Positions 24,708 through 33,450 of a stretch of DNA of 64,000 bases are shown here, piece by piece. The DNA is from an uncultured Pelagibacteraceae bacterium (GTDB taxonomy: Bacteria; Pseudomonadota; Alphaproteobacteria; Pelagibacterales; Pelagibacteraceae): the NCBI GenBank assembly GCA_902568465.1, contig CACFQR010000001.1, forward strand, positions 1-64,000. Reading direction: 5' to 3'. Numbering within the stretch: the stretch's first letter is position 1; each line of letters begins with the position of its first letter. Made by a program: the position numbers and the translations under genes. Under the pieces are notes generated by a model. It was not told where the DNA came from and did not search any database. It saw only the letters and a list, made by a program, of their open reading frames with translations.

Positions 24708-25994
24708 ATGATGGATAAATATTTCGACTATAGAAAACACAAAACGGATTTTAAAACAGAGGTAATAGCCGGAGTTTCGACTTTCTTAACAATGGCTTAC
24801 ATTTTGTTCTTAAATCCTGTCATACTTGCTGATGGTGGGTTTGACTTTGGCGGGGTTTTCACAGCTACAGTTTTGGCGACAGCCTTAGCATGTTTTATAG
24901 CTGCATTTTACGCTAAGACTTGGCCTGTAGGTCTAGCACCTGGAATGGGTATTAACGCATTTATAGCTTACGGAGTTTGTTTGGGTATGAAATATACTCC
25001 TGCTGAAGCGCTTGGTGCTGTATTTGTTGCTGGTGTGGTCTTCTTAATAATTTCTTTAACTCCAATAAGAGCTTGGCTAATCAACTCTATTCCAAAAAGT
25101 TTAAAACTTGGAATTGGTGCTGGAATAGGTTTGTTCTTAGCAATCATTGGTTTTGAAATTATGGGATTAACTGGTGACCATCCAGTTACACTTGTAACTC
25201 TTGGTGATCTTAGCAACCCATTACTTCTTTTAGGTGCCGGTGCATTTATATCAATGATCGTAATGGAAAAATATAAGATCAAAGGAAACATTATCATTGG
25301 AATCATTGCCTTTAGTATTATTGCTTGGGTAACTGGTTTAGCAAAATTCAATGGTGTTGCTTCTGCTCCACCTCCAATGACACACTTGTTTGCATTTGAT
25401 TTGGGTGCCGCACTTTCAGCTTCAATGGTAACAGTAATCTTTACTCTGTTCTTCATTGACTTTTTTGATACTGCTGGAACTTTAACTAGCGTTGCAAATG
25501 TTTCAGGAAAAATTGGTAGTGATGGAAAAATAAAAGACATCGACAAAGCTATGCTTTCGGACAGTGTATCAACTGTTGCTGGTTCATTATTAGGAACAAG
25601 TACAGTTACTACATATGTAGAATCTGCCGCTGGTGTAAAAGCTGGTGGAAGAACAGGAATGACTTCTCTTGTAATAGGGCTTTTATTCTTGGCTTGCATA
25701 TTTCTTGCTCCATTAGCAACAAGCCTTCCGAAGGAAATAGACGGTGCTGCATTAATTTATATTGCAACTCTTTTCGTTCGTAACATTGTAGATATTGAAT
25801 GGGATGATATTGCTGAGTCAGGACCTGCGGTCCTTGCAATGATAGCTATGCCGTTTACTTATTCAATTTCTCATGGAATAGCTTTAGCATTTATTTCTTA
25901 TGCAGCCATTAAAATCTGCACAGGGAAAACAAATGTTAGCCCTGCAATTTGGGTAATAGCCGTAGCAAGTGTAATAAGCTTCGTTGTAGCTTAA
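24708..25994 (+). CDS. NCS2/AzgA-type purine permease
   Basis: 428 aa with about 12-14 membrane segments. The AzgA (adenine/guanine/hypoxanthine) subgroup of the nucleobase-cation symporter family is indicated by the start FDYRKHKTDFKTEVIAGVST, LTMAYILFLNP, GLAPGMGINAFIAYGV and FFIDFFDTAGTLTSVAN and the TSTVTTYVESAAGVKAGGRTG block. It imports purine bases with protons or sodium. Strong ribosome site (TAGGAGG) 11 nt before ATG-ATG. It faces a purine salvage and catabolism island, so guanine or xanthine is a likely cargo. A strong terminator follows. Confidence 0.88.
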   Translation: MMDKYFDYRKHKTDFKTEVIAGVSTFLTMAYILFLNPVILADGGFDFGGVFTATVLATALACFIAAFYAKTWPVGLAPGMGINAFIAYGVCLGMKYTPAEALGAVFVAGVVFLIISLTPIRAWLINSIPKSLKLGIGAGIGLFLAIIGFEIMGLTGDHPVTLVTLGDLSNPLLLLGAGAFISMIVMEKYKIKGNIIIGIIAFSIIAWVTGLAKFNGVASAPPPMTHLFAFDLGAALSASMVTVIFTLFFIDFFDTAGTLTSVANVSGKIGSDGKIKDIDKAMLSDSVSTVAGSLLGTSTVTTYVESAAGVKAGGRTGMTSLVIGLLFLACIFLAPLATSLPKEIDGAALIYIATLFVRNIVDIEWDDIAESGPAVLAMIAMPFTYSISHGIALAFISYAAIKICTGKTNVSPAIWVIAVASVISFVVA

Positions 25995-26013
25995 AAATTT
26001 AAATTCTTATATG

Positions 26014-26047
26014 AAAGGGCCGGATTTATTCTGGCCCTTTTTTATTT
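26014..26047. terminator. Intrinsic terminator after the purine permease
   Basis: An 11-bp stem (AAAGGGCCGGA / TCTGGCCCTTT, one G-U pair, 5-nt loop TTTAT) is followed by a T-rich tract on the plus strand. It ends the permease transcript and overlaps the stop of the convergent phosphoribosyltransferase gene; the A run on the 5' side lets it act in the other direction too. It is the clearest terminator in the window. Confidence 0.9.
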
Positions 26048-26566
26048 GGAGTGTTTCTTTTTTATATCGTCAATTCTTATTTCTTCGTAATGTTCAAATG
26101 GTTGAACTATCCAAGGATTGTCGGTTAATTTTACAGCACAAAAATCAGGGTTAAACGTTGATTTCTTTTTTTTCCATAACGTTGCTGTTTTTATATCCTC
26201 TATTTTATTTTTTATTGGTCCATAATTTTTTAACCAATCAACACTTTTTTTCAAAGTAATTCCAGTGTCAGAAAGGTCGTCACATAAAAGTATTTTACCA
26301 CCCATATTTTTTGCAATAGAACTCATCTCACGAGAAAAGACTATATCACCCTGCTCATCTTCAACTCCTTTGCCGCTGTATGATTCTACTGCAAGATAAG
26401 CACATTTTAGTTTGAAGACTCTGCTTAACAAGTCTATCATGGGTGCTCCTCCACGCATTATACCTACTAATAGAGTAGGTTTATAACCGCTATCATGAAC
26501 CATGATAGCTAGTTTTTCTACAGTCTTATTATATTCGTCCCAAGAAACAATTAATTTTTCTGACAT
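26042..26566 (-). CDS. Purine phosphoribosyltransferase (xanthine/guanine type)
   Basis: 174 aa type I PRTase. The PRPP-binding motif is ILLCDDLSDTGITL (residues about 92-105), with the early loop LLVGIMRGGAPM that binds pyrophosphate. The length and the segments VSWDEYN and NPWIVQPFEHYEE resemble Gpt-like enzymes, which convert xanthine, guanine or hypoxanthine to nucleotides. Located between the purine permease and the purine degradation genes, it would provide the salvage branch competing with xanthine dehydrogenase. The exact base is not determined. Confidence 0.8.
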   Translation of the reverse strand: MSEKLIVSWDEYNKTVEKLAIMVHDSGYKPTLLVGIMRGGAPMIDLLSRVFKLKCAYLAVESYSGKGVEDEQGDIVFSREMSSIAKNMGGKILLCDDLSDTGITLKKSVDWLKNYGPIKNKIEDIKTATLWKKKKSTFNPDFCAVKLTDNPWIVQPFEHYEEIRIDDIKKKHSK

Positions 26567-26618
26567 TTTAATTCTGCTATCATAGTTAAAAAAAACTTAA
26601 TTAAAAAGGAGAAAATTT

Positions 26619-26909
26619 ATGCCTAAAGGGATTTGGATAGCTGTGTATGAAAAAATTGAAAATATGGAAATTTTGAAAAAATATGCTGTTAAAGCTACAG
26701 CAGCTATTAGTAAATATTCTGGGAAATTTATAGTAAGAGGAGGAAAAAATATAACTCTTGAGGGAAATCAATCACCAAGAACAGTAATAGTTGAATTTCC
26801 AACTTTTGGAGATGCTGAAAAATGTTACAATTCTGACGAGTACCAAGAAGCTCATAATATTTTGAAAGGTTCGGTAAAAAGAAATTTACAAATTATAGAG
26901 GGAATTTAA
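26619..26909 (+). CDS. DUF1330 family protein
   Basis: 96 aa, a complete ferredoxin-like alpha/beta DUF1330 domain: GIWIAVYEKIENMEILKKY, AISKYSGKFIVRGGK, PRTVIVEFPTFGDAEKCYNS and AHNILKGSVKRNLQIIEG match the family pattern. Members are often small cytoplasmic dimers found beside catabolic genes; function is unknown. It has a good ribosome site (AAGGAG) and is the only plus-strand gene between the phosphoribosyltransferase and puuD, so it is divergent from the former. Its stop shares TTAA with puuD. Confidence 0.85.
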   Translation: MPKGIWIAVYEKIENMEILKKYAVKATAAISKYSGKFIVRGGKNITLEGNQSPRTVIVEFPTFGDAEKCYNSDEYQEAHNILKGSVKRNLQIIEGI

Positions 26910-27748
26910 TTACTTTCTTTTCTATTATTTAAATTAATGTAGTGCTGAATCATTCCAAAAATTATTGCTAGAATAAAAAGAATTATCCAGTTGTATTTGC
27001 TAGACGAAATAAAAGACGAATGTCCACCAAGCATTATAAACAAAACTAACAATGTAATAATATTGTTATGAACCGATCTCACCTTTGCGCGAAGTGAAAG
27101 ATTTAAATCAAACTTTTCATTTTTTGAAGCAGATAAAGCTATTTTTTTACCATTGGGAGCTATAATAAAAAATACATTCATGGTCATTATACTTCCCAGA
27201 ATAATACCAGATTGTAAAAAGGCAAATCGAGGTCCATAGATTTTAGTTAGAACAAATGCAATAGCTGTTCCAATAATTAAAAGTATAACAGGAAAAATAA
27301 TTTTGAAATTTATTAATTTAGACTTACAAATAAAATCATAAATTAACCACGATCCTATTATAGATAATATTGAAATTGCTATAGCCATTGAAGGTGAAAT
27401 ATTTTCATTTACTCTTTTATCGACCATTAAAATATCTGCATTTACAAAATAAATTAATATCAATAGCGCTAAACCTGATAAAAAAGTCAAATATGAAGTA
27501 TATTTCCAAATAATTACATTCTTTGGAACTTCCTGAGGCGCACCATGATATCTAGTTAATTTATAATAATAACCGCTATGTTGTAAAATTCCTTCAGCTT
27601 CAGGATCTTCTGCTTTTAAATTTTTTGGCAATTTATTATCAAGGTAATTAAAAGTAAATGATGTGCCCACCCATAGTATAGCAAAAAAAACATGACCCCA
27701 TCTTAGTAAAGCTTGAGTCCATTTAGAAATGTCAGGTAAGAATTCCAT
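26906..27748 (-). CDS. Urate hydroxylase PuuD-like membrane protein, lacking cytochrome domain
   Basis: 280 aa with about eight membrane helices. The N-terminal blocks WTQALLRWGHVFFAILWVG and GYYYKLTRYHGAPQEVPKN are characteristic of PuuD (urate oxidase N-terminal domain). PuuD oxidises urate to 5-hydroxyisourate at the membrane, usually with a C-terminal cytochrome c that passes electrons to the respiratory chain; here the protein ends about residue 280 with no CxxCH. Downstream of xdh and with hiuH and OHCU decarboxylase in the same cluster, the urate step is the missing one, which supports this call. It directly follows guaD on the same strand. Confidence 0.83.
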   Translation of the reverse strand: MEFLPDISKWTQALLRWGHVFFAILWVGTSFTFNYLDNKLPKNLKAEDPEAEGILQHSGYYYKLTRYHGAPQEVPKNVIIWKYTSYLTFLSGLALLILIYFVNADILMVDKRVNENISPSMAIAISILSIIGSWLIYDFICKSKLINFKIIFPVILLIIGTAIAFVLTKIYGPRFAFLQSGIILGSIMTMNVFFIIAPNGKKIALSASKNEKFDLNLSLRAKVRSVHNNIITLLVLFIMLGGHSSFISSSKYNWIILFILAIIFGMIQHYINLNNRKESN

Positions 27749-28213
27749 TTAATATTTAACCTTATCTACTTTTTTATCCCATAATTCAAAAGCTTTTAAA
27801 GCCTCATCTCTCATCATTTGGGTCATTGGAATTTTTCTTTTATCAATATTTTTTTGTAGCTCCAAATAAATTAATGAGTCATCAAAATCAATTTTCCGTG
27901 CGTCGTCTCTAGTATTTGCATAGTATATTTCATTAATTCTTGCCCAATAAATTGCAGATAAACACATTGGACAAGGTTCTGCCGTTGAAAAAATTGTGCA
28001 TCCATCAAGGTTAAAATTATTTAACTTTTTGCATGCCTCGCGAATAGCAACAATTTCACCGTGTGCGGTTGGATCATTGGTAGAGGTAACCTTGTTTGAG
28101 CCTTCTGCAATAATTTTATCATTTTTAACAATTACTGCACCAAATGGACCGCCTCCACTTTTAACGCTGTCAATGGAAAGCTGTATTGCTCTCTTCATAA
28201 ATTCGTTTTTCAT
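27749..28213 (-). CDS. Guanine deaminase, cytidine deaminase-fold type
   Basis: 154 aa zinc deaminase. The zinc motifs are AHGEIVAIREA (His and catalytic Glu) and PCPMCLSAIYWARI (two Cys). The C-terminal segment ANTRDDARKIDFDD is typical of GuaD-like guanine deaminases rather than TadA. It would turn guanine into xanthine, the substrate of the xanthine dehydrogenase encoded immediately upstream in transcription order. The ATG overlaps the xanthine dehydrogenase stop by 4 nt, indicating translational coupling. Confidence 0.88.
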   Translation of the reverse strand: MKNEFMKRAIQLSIDSVKSGGGPFGAVIVKNDKIIAEGSNKVTSTNDPTAHGEIVAIREACKKLNNFNLDGCTIFSTAEPCPMCLSAIYWARINEIYYANTRDDARKIDFDDSLIYLELQKNIDKRKIPMTQMMRDEALKAFELWDKKVDKVKY

Positions 28214-30510
28214 ATTCTGCTTTTTAAGTTTTTAATACTCATTAATATTTTTTCGGGAGTTGCGGGCGCATCAAGCTTAGGATTTATTTTATAACTTCCA
28301 ATAGATGCTATTGCATTTTTAATTGCAAAAAAAACTGACATTGCATTCATTAAAGGAGGTTCTCCAGTTGTTTTTGATTTATTTATCACATTTTCAATAT
28401 TTTTACCTCTTTTAAAAATTTCTGCATTGAATCTTTCTGGCATATCACTAACAGCAGGAATTTTATAAGTCGATGGTGAGTGAGTGGTAATTTGACCATT
28501 ATTTTTCCAATTAACTTCTTCACAGCCAAGCCATCCTGCTCCTTGTACAAATCCCCCTTCTATTTGTCCCATTTCAATAGCTGGATTAATAGCTTTGCCC
28601 GCGTCATGTAATATATCTGCACGTAATATCTTATTTTCGCCAGTTAATGTGTCAATTATAACCTCACTAACCGCAGCGCTATAACAAAAATAAAGAAATG
28701 GTCTTCCCTTAAAAGTTTTCTTATCAAAATGTATTTTTGGCGTTGCATAAAAACCTGAAGAGGATAATGGAACTCTATTTAAGTAAGCTTCTTTAACAAG
28801 TTTATCAAATCTAAAGCTTTTACCATTAAATTTTACTTTTCCATTTTCGTATATTCCTTCATTGGTTTTAATTTTGTATTTACGTTTAACATAAGCTGCT
28901 AAATTCATTTTAATTTTTGAAATTGCATTAAGAGTAGCTGCTCCATTAAGATCCGTTGTGCTTGAGGCAGCACTAGCGCTGGTATTAGGTACTTTATCTG
29001 TACGAGTAGCTGAGACTTTAATTTTATTAAATGGTAAACCTAATGAATGTGCTGCCAGCTGTGCAATTTTTGTGTGAACACCATTTCCCATTTCTACCCC
29101 TCCATGATTTATATGAACACTTCCGTCTTCAGAATAAATATGTACTAAGGCGCCCGCTTGATTTAAGTGCCAAGTAGTAAAACTTATACCAAACTTTACA
29201 GGAGTTAAGGAAATACCTTTTTTTAAATATTTGTTCTTTAAATTAAATTTTTTTATATTTAATTGTCTACTTTTATAATTTGAAGATTTTACAAGTTGAT
29301 CAAAAATTTCTTGGATAACATTATCCTCTATTTTCATATTATAATGGGTTATATTTTTTTTCCTCTTTTGATAAAAATTTCTTCTTCTTATTTCGGCAGA
29401 ATCTTTTTTGAGTGAAGTTGCAATATGATCTATAATATTTTCAATAGCCATCATGCCCTGATTTCCACCAAAACCTCTGAAAGCTGTATTTGAAGCTGTA
29501 TTAGTTTTACAAAGATAATTTTCTACCAATATATTTTCGAGATAATAAGCGTTATCAATATGTAGTAACGCCCTATCATTTATTGCTCCTGATAGATCGG
29601 GAGATATTCCACATCTTGATGCTAGTTTTAATTTTAAACCTTTAATAACTCCCAGCTCATCAAAACCTACCTCATATTCTGAGTAAAAGTCATGTCGCTT
29701 TCCTGTTATAATAATATCATCATCGCGATCCATTCTAAGTTTAACTGCGCGTTTAGTTTTTTTTGCAAGTAATGTACAAATTGCAGCAAATATAAATGAC
29801 TGAGTTTCAGTTCCACCAAATGAACCACCTAATCTCCTAGTTTCAACAGTAATGGTATTGCTTTTTTGGTTGAGCATCTTTGCTATGATTTGTTGAGTCT
29901 CACTTGGATGCTGCGTTCTAGAAAACACTTTAAAGTCATTATCTTCCTGGGGAATTACAAATGCAGATTGACCTTCAAGGGCAAAGTGCTCCTGCGAGCC
30001 TGTTGTAAAATTGCCTTTTAGGAGATGTGCAGAATTTTTTATAGCCTTAAGCGCTTCCCCTTTTTTAATTATTTTCTCTTTTAAAACATAAGATTTTTTT
30101 TTTAATGCTTCCTGAATACTCACAATTGGTTTAGATGTTTTGTAACTAATTTTTGCCCTTAATACCGCTTTTCTCGCAAGCTCTGTCGTTGTTGCTGCCA
30201 CTGCAAAAAGTGGCTGGCCATAATACTCAGGTTTCTTTGTAAATATTGGATCTCCATCGAATACTGGACCAACATCGTTTCTTCCAATTATATCATCAGC
30301 TGTGACAACAGCGATAACTCCCTCACTTTTTATTACTTCTTGAAGATTAATTTTTTTTATTATTGCGTTAGCTTTTTTACTACATCCAATGGCGCCATAC
30401 AAAGTTCCTGGTGGCTCCGGTATATCATCGGTATAGATAGCTGCACCACTAACGTGTTTTGCGGCACTTTCATGAGGTATTTTTTGACTAATAAAATTCT
30501 CTTTTTTCAT
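28210..30510 (-). CDS. xdhB: Xanthine dehydrogenase molybdenum-binding subunit
   Basis: 766 aa, the usual length of XdhB in bacterial two-subunit enzymes. It carries the molybdopterin domains: GAAIYTDDIPEP at the start, GGSFGGTETQ, TAFRGFGGNQGMMAIE, GVEMGNGVHTKIAQLA and the C-terminal TGEPPLMNAMSVFFAI with the catalytic Glu. It oxidises hypoxanthine and xanthine to urate. The Fe-S/FAD subunit precedes it by 1 nt in transcription order. No xdhC sulfuration chaperone is seen in the window. Confidence 0.93.
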   Translation of the reverse strand: MKKENFISQKIPHESAAKHVSGAAIYTDDIPEPPGTLYGAIGCSKKANAIIKKINLQEVIKSEGVIAVVTADDIIGRNDVGPVFDGDPIFTKKPEYYGQPLFAVAATTTELARKAVLRAKISYKTSKPIVSIQEALKKKSYVLKEKIIKKGEALKAIKNSAHLLKGNFTTGSQEHFALEGQSAFVIPQEDNDFKVFSRTQHPSETQQIIAKMLNQKSNTITVETRRLGGSFGGTETQSFIFAAICTLLAKKTKRAVKLRMDRDDDIIITGKRHDFYSEYEVGFDELGVIKGLKLKLASRCGISPDLSGAINDRALLHIDNAYYLENILVENYLCKTNTASNTAFRGFGGNQGMMAIENIIDHIATSLKKDSAEIRRRNFYQKRKKNITHYNMKIEDNVIQEIFDQLVKSSNYKSRQLNIKKFNLKNKYLKKGISLTPVKFGISFTTWHLNQAGALVHIYSEDGSVHINHGGVEMGNGVHTKIAQLAAHSLGLPFNKIKVSATRTDKVPNTSASAASSTTDLNGAATLNAISKIKMNLAAYVKRKYKIKTNEGIYENGKVKFNGKSFRFDKLVKEAYLNRVPLSSSGFYATPKIHFDKKTFKGRPFLYFCYSAAVSEVIIDTLTGENKILRADILHDAGKAINPAIEMGQIEGGFVQGAGWLGCEEVNWKNNGQITTHSPSTYKIPAVSDMPERFNAEIFKRGKNIENVINKSKTTGEPPLMNAMSVFFAIKNAIASIGSYKINPKLDAPATPEKILMSIKNLKSRI

Positions 30511-30511
30511 T

Positions 30512-31951
30512 TTAAAAATATACTCCTATTAATTTTTTTTGTTTTATTTCAACACAAAATTTTTCAAGTAAATTTTTTGCAACTTCCATACGATATAATC
30601 TACTAGCGCGCATATCACTTATCGGACTAAAATCCTTTTCTAAGGCTTTTTTTGCTTTTTCTATAATAGAATCTGTAACTACAGAATTTGAAAATATTTT
30701 CTCACAGTAAATTGCTCTTTTAGGTATTGCAGCCATACCTCCATAAGCAATCCTTACACTTTGAATTTTGTTTTTTACTATTTCCAAATTAAATGCTGCA
30801 CAAACGGATGAAATATCATCGTCAAAACGTTTTGAAATTTTGTATGCTTTAAATGTATTATCTTTGAATAAAGGTATTCTAATTGAATGAATGAATTGTC
30901 CTTTTTGTAACCTAGTCTTTCTGTAGCTTATAAAAAAATCATCAAGTGATATAATTTTAGTTTTTTTCAGATCTTGCAAAACTACTTTTCCATTTAGAGA
31001 CAACAATAATGGCAAACAATCACCTATGGGCGATGCGGTCGCAATATTTCCAGCTACTGTTGCAACATTTCGTATTTGTGTAGACCCATAACGTTTAAGA
31101 ATTTTTGTAAAATCTGGATAATATTTTTTAATATAATTTTCTAGTTCAATTAAAGGGGTTGAAGCGCCCACTTCAATATATTTATTATTGTTTTTTATAT
31201 AATTGAGCTCTCTGATTGAGTTCATGTAAACAATAGAATTAATATTTTTTCTCTCTTTAGTTACAATTAAAGATAAGTCTGTGCCTCCGCTAAGAAAATT
31301 TACATCAATATTTTTTTTAAGAATTTTTTTTAATTCAGTAATATATCGAGGAGCAAAATATTTTTTACCATCGCTATAAATCACTATGCTTTTGTTATTT
31401 ATTTTTTTTAACAATTTAATTGTGTTTTTTTTATTTTTTCTAAATTGGTCATTTTTATTTTTATTTTTTAAACTTTTCGCAGCCTTTATTATGGGTTGAT
31501 AGCCAGTGCAGCGACAAAGGTTGCCTGCTATAGAATCTTTTATTTCATCATTTTTGAATTTGGAATTTTTTTTAAACATTGAAAATAATGACATAACAAA
31601 TCCTGGTGTGCAGAAACCACATTGTGATCCATGATAGTTAACCATAGCCTGCTGAACTGGATGGAGGTGGCCTTCTTTTGAAATAAGATCTTCAACAAGT
31701 ATAAGTTGTTTTCCTTGTAAAGTTGGCAGAAAAGTTATGCAAGAATTTATAGCTTGATAATTTATTTCATTATTTTTTAACTCACCTAATACAACTGTAC
31801 ATGCTCCACAACCACCTTCTGCACAACCTTCTTTAGTGCCGGTTTTTTTTAATTTCGTTCTTATATAATTTAATAAAGTTTCGTTTGAGTCAGGATTTTT
31901 TATTGTAAAAATTTTTTCTTGGTAAATAAAATCAATATTATCGGAAGACAT
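30512..31951 (-). CDS. xdhA: Xanthine dehydrogenase Fe-S/FAD subunit
   Basis: 479 aa. First [2Fe-2S] domain has CAEGGCGACTVVLG (residues about 39-52); the second has CGFCTPGFVMSL and NLCRCTGYQPI. The FAD domain follows with FLSGGTDLSLIV and VAGNIATASPIGDCLP. It passes electrons from the Mo centre to NAD. Residues about 165-185 form a lysine-rich linker between Fe-S and FAD parts. It pairs with xdhB downstream (1 nt apart) and overlaps uraH by one base (TAATG). Confidence 0.93.
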   Translation of the reverse strand: MSSDNIDFIYQEKIFTIKNPDSNETLLNYIRTKLKKTGTKEGCAEGGCGACTVVLGELKNNEINYQAINSCITFLPTLQGKQLILVEDLISKEGHLHPVQQAMVNYHGSQCGFCTPGFVMSLFSMFKKNSKFKNDEIKDSIAGNLCRCTGYQPIIKAAKSLKNKNKNDQFRKNKKNTIKLLKKINNKSIVIYSDGKKYFAPRYITELKKILKKNIDVNFLSGGTDLSLIVTKERKNINSIVYMNSIRELNYIKNNNKYIEVGASTPLIELENYIKKYYPDFTKILKRYGSTQIRNVATVAGNIATASPIGDCLPLLLSLNGKVVLQDLKKTKIISLDDFFISYRKTRLQKGQFIHSIRIPLFKDNTFKAYKISKRFDDDISSVCAAFNLEIVKNKIQSVRIAYGGMAAIPKRAIYCEKIFSNSVVTDSIIEKAKKALEKDFSPISDMRASRLYRMEVAKNLLEKFCVEIKQKKLIGVYF

Positions 31952-32298
31952 TAACTTCCTCTATATGTCGAATAACTCCATGGACTCACAAGTAACGGTA
32001 CATGATAATGTTCGGATGGTTCAGAAATTCCAAATTGAATTACAACTTCATCTAAAAAAGGTATTGTCGGTAAAGCTGTTAAGTTTTTAAAATAATCACC
32101 AACAAAAAAAACAAGTTCATATTTACCTTTTTTAAAACTATCTCCTTCTAACAAAGGTTTGTCTGAACGACCATTACTATTTAATATAATAGAGTTAAGT
32201 TTTTCTTTTTTGCCTGAAATATAATAAACTTCTACTTTAACGCCCTTAGCGGGTTTTCCTGAAAAAGTATCAAGGCAATGGGTAGTTAATTTTGTCAT
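31951..32298 (-). CDS. uraH: 5-hydroxyisourate hydrolase (transthyretin-like)
   Basis: 115 aa. Family marks: LTTHCLDTFSGKPAKGVKVEVYY at the start (active His), DVVIQF-like strand DEVVIQFGIS, SEHYHVPLLVSPWSYSTYRGS with the invariant C-terminal Tyr-Arg-Gly-Ser. It hydrolyses 5-hydroxyisourate, the product of urate oxidation, to OHCU. It leads the minus-strand xdhA-xdhB-guaD-puuD transcript and is divergent from the OHCU decarboxylase, the next enzyme in the pathway, with only 25 nt between start codons. Confidence 0.95.
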   Translation of the reverse strand: MTKLTTHCLDTFSGKPAKGVKVEVYYISGKKEKLNSIILNSNGRSDKPLLEGDSFKKGKYELVFFVGDYFKNLTALPTIPFLDEVVIQFGISEPSEHYHVPLLVSPWSYSTYRGS

Positions 32299-32323
32299 AA
32301 GATATTATATAAACTAAATAAAT

Positions 32324-32827
32324 ATGATCAATAAAATTAATAAATTACCTGAAAGTGAATTTATTAAAGTTTTCGCTAATATATTCGAAAACGCAACATG
32401 GGTTGCGGAAGAACTGTACAAACAAAAACCTTTTAGGCATTTTGAAGAATTATCTTCGAAAATGTTGAATATTTTTGAAATGGCTTCAAAAGAAAAAAAA
32501 TTAAAAGTTCTGAATGACCATCCAGATCTAGGAGGCAAAACAAAAATAAGTTCTTTAACAGAAGATTCACAAAAAGAACAAAAAAATGCTGGTTTAGATC
32601 AGTGCACAAAGGAAGAATTCGATGAATTTAAAAAACTAAACGAAGATTATAAAAAATTTGGCTTTCCTTTTATTTTAGCTGTGAAAGGTAAAAATAAAAT
32701 AGAAATTTTAAATGCATTCCGAAAAAGAATTAATTCAGAACCAAAATCTGAGTTTGAAGAGGCTATAAAGCAAGTTAAAAAAATAGCTAGTATGCGTTTA
32801 GAAAATTTAAATAGTAAAAATATTTAA
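32324..32827 (+). CDS. uraD: OHCU decarboxylase
   Basis: 167 aa helical protein. Family features are INKLPESEFIKVFANIFE, the conserved Trp/Ala region TWVAEEL, NDHPDLGGK with the catalytic His, and FGFPFILAVKGK near residue 125. It decarboxylates 2-oxo-4-hydroxy-4-carboxy-5-ureidoimidazoline to (S)-allantoin, closing the guanine to allantoin route in this island. Allantoinase and later genes are not in the window. Its stop shares TTAA with the stop of the convergent glycosylase gene. Confidence 0.93.
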   Translation: MINKINKLPESEFIKVFANIFENATWVAEELYKQKPFRHFEELSSKMLNIFEMASKEKKLKVLNDHPDLGGKTKISSLTEDSQKEQKNAGLDQCTKEEFDEFKKLNEDYKKFGFPFILAVKGKNKIEILNAFRKRINSEPKSEFEEAIKQVKKIASMRLENLNSKNI

Positions 32828-33450
32828 TACTCAACATCTGTGGGATCAATTGATCTCCACATATACCATGTAAATACTGTTCTATAACCATAGTGAATTT
32901 TAGAAATTTTTTCTAAAAATTTTTTACTTGGAGGGTATGCTGTTTTATAATTTTTAGATATTGCTCTTAATAAACCTATATCTTTTAATGGTAATATATT
33001 TGGTCTGTTTAAATTAAACATTAAAAACATTTCAGCACTCCAAACACCTAAGCCTTTCAATTGTGTAATATAATTAATTGCATCAATATCATTCATTGTT
33101 TTAAGTTTAGTTACATCAAAAGATTTGTTGATAAAGGCTTTTGCAATATTTTTTAAATATTTAATTTTTTGTCTAGACAATCCAGCGCTTTTTAGATTAC
33201 GTGAAGATATTTTATGTATTGTGTAAGGTGTAATATTTTTCTTACATTTTTTTTCAAATTTAGTCCAAATTGAATCTGCTGCTATGGTACTAATCTGTTG
33301 TCCTACTATAGTACGACACAAAGAAAAAAAAGGTTTATTTTTTGTAGTCAAAAATCCTTTGCTATATTTTTTCATTATTTTTCTTAGGACAACATCTTTT
33401 TTAGATAATACTCTTTTTGCTTTATTCCAATAAGCCGGTGGTTTTTTCAT
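32824..33450 (-). CDS. DNA-3-methyladenine glycosylase II-like (HhH-GPD)
   Basis: 208 aa HhH-GPD repair enzyme of the AlkA group without the N-terminal TBP-like domain. TIVGQQISTIAADSIW and the hairpin-helix-hairpin LKGLGVWSAEMFL are followed by the catalytic Asp in PLKDIGLLRAI. It excises alkylated purines. There is no Cys4 Fe-S cluster, unlike MutY or Nth. Its ATG overlaps the DMT transporter gene by 4 nt (ATGA), so it leads that gene in transcription. Confidence 0.88.
   Translation of the reverse strand: MKKPPAYWNKAKRVLSKKDVVLRKIMKKYSKGFLTTKNKPFFSLCRTIVGQQISTIAADSIWTKFEKKCKKNITPYTIHKISSRNLKSAGLSRQKIKYLKNIAKAFINKSFDVTKLKTMNDIDAINYITQLKGLGVWSAEMFLMFNLNRPNILPLKDIGLLRAISKNYKTAYPPSKKFLEKISKIHYGYRTVFTWYMWRSIDPTDVEY

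Noticed and set aside
24968-25699. 243-aa minus-strand ORF opposite the NCS2 permease
   Set aside because: It is the mirror frame of a clear membrane transporter, with Pro/Ile/Ser-rich composition and no motif or ribosome site.
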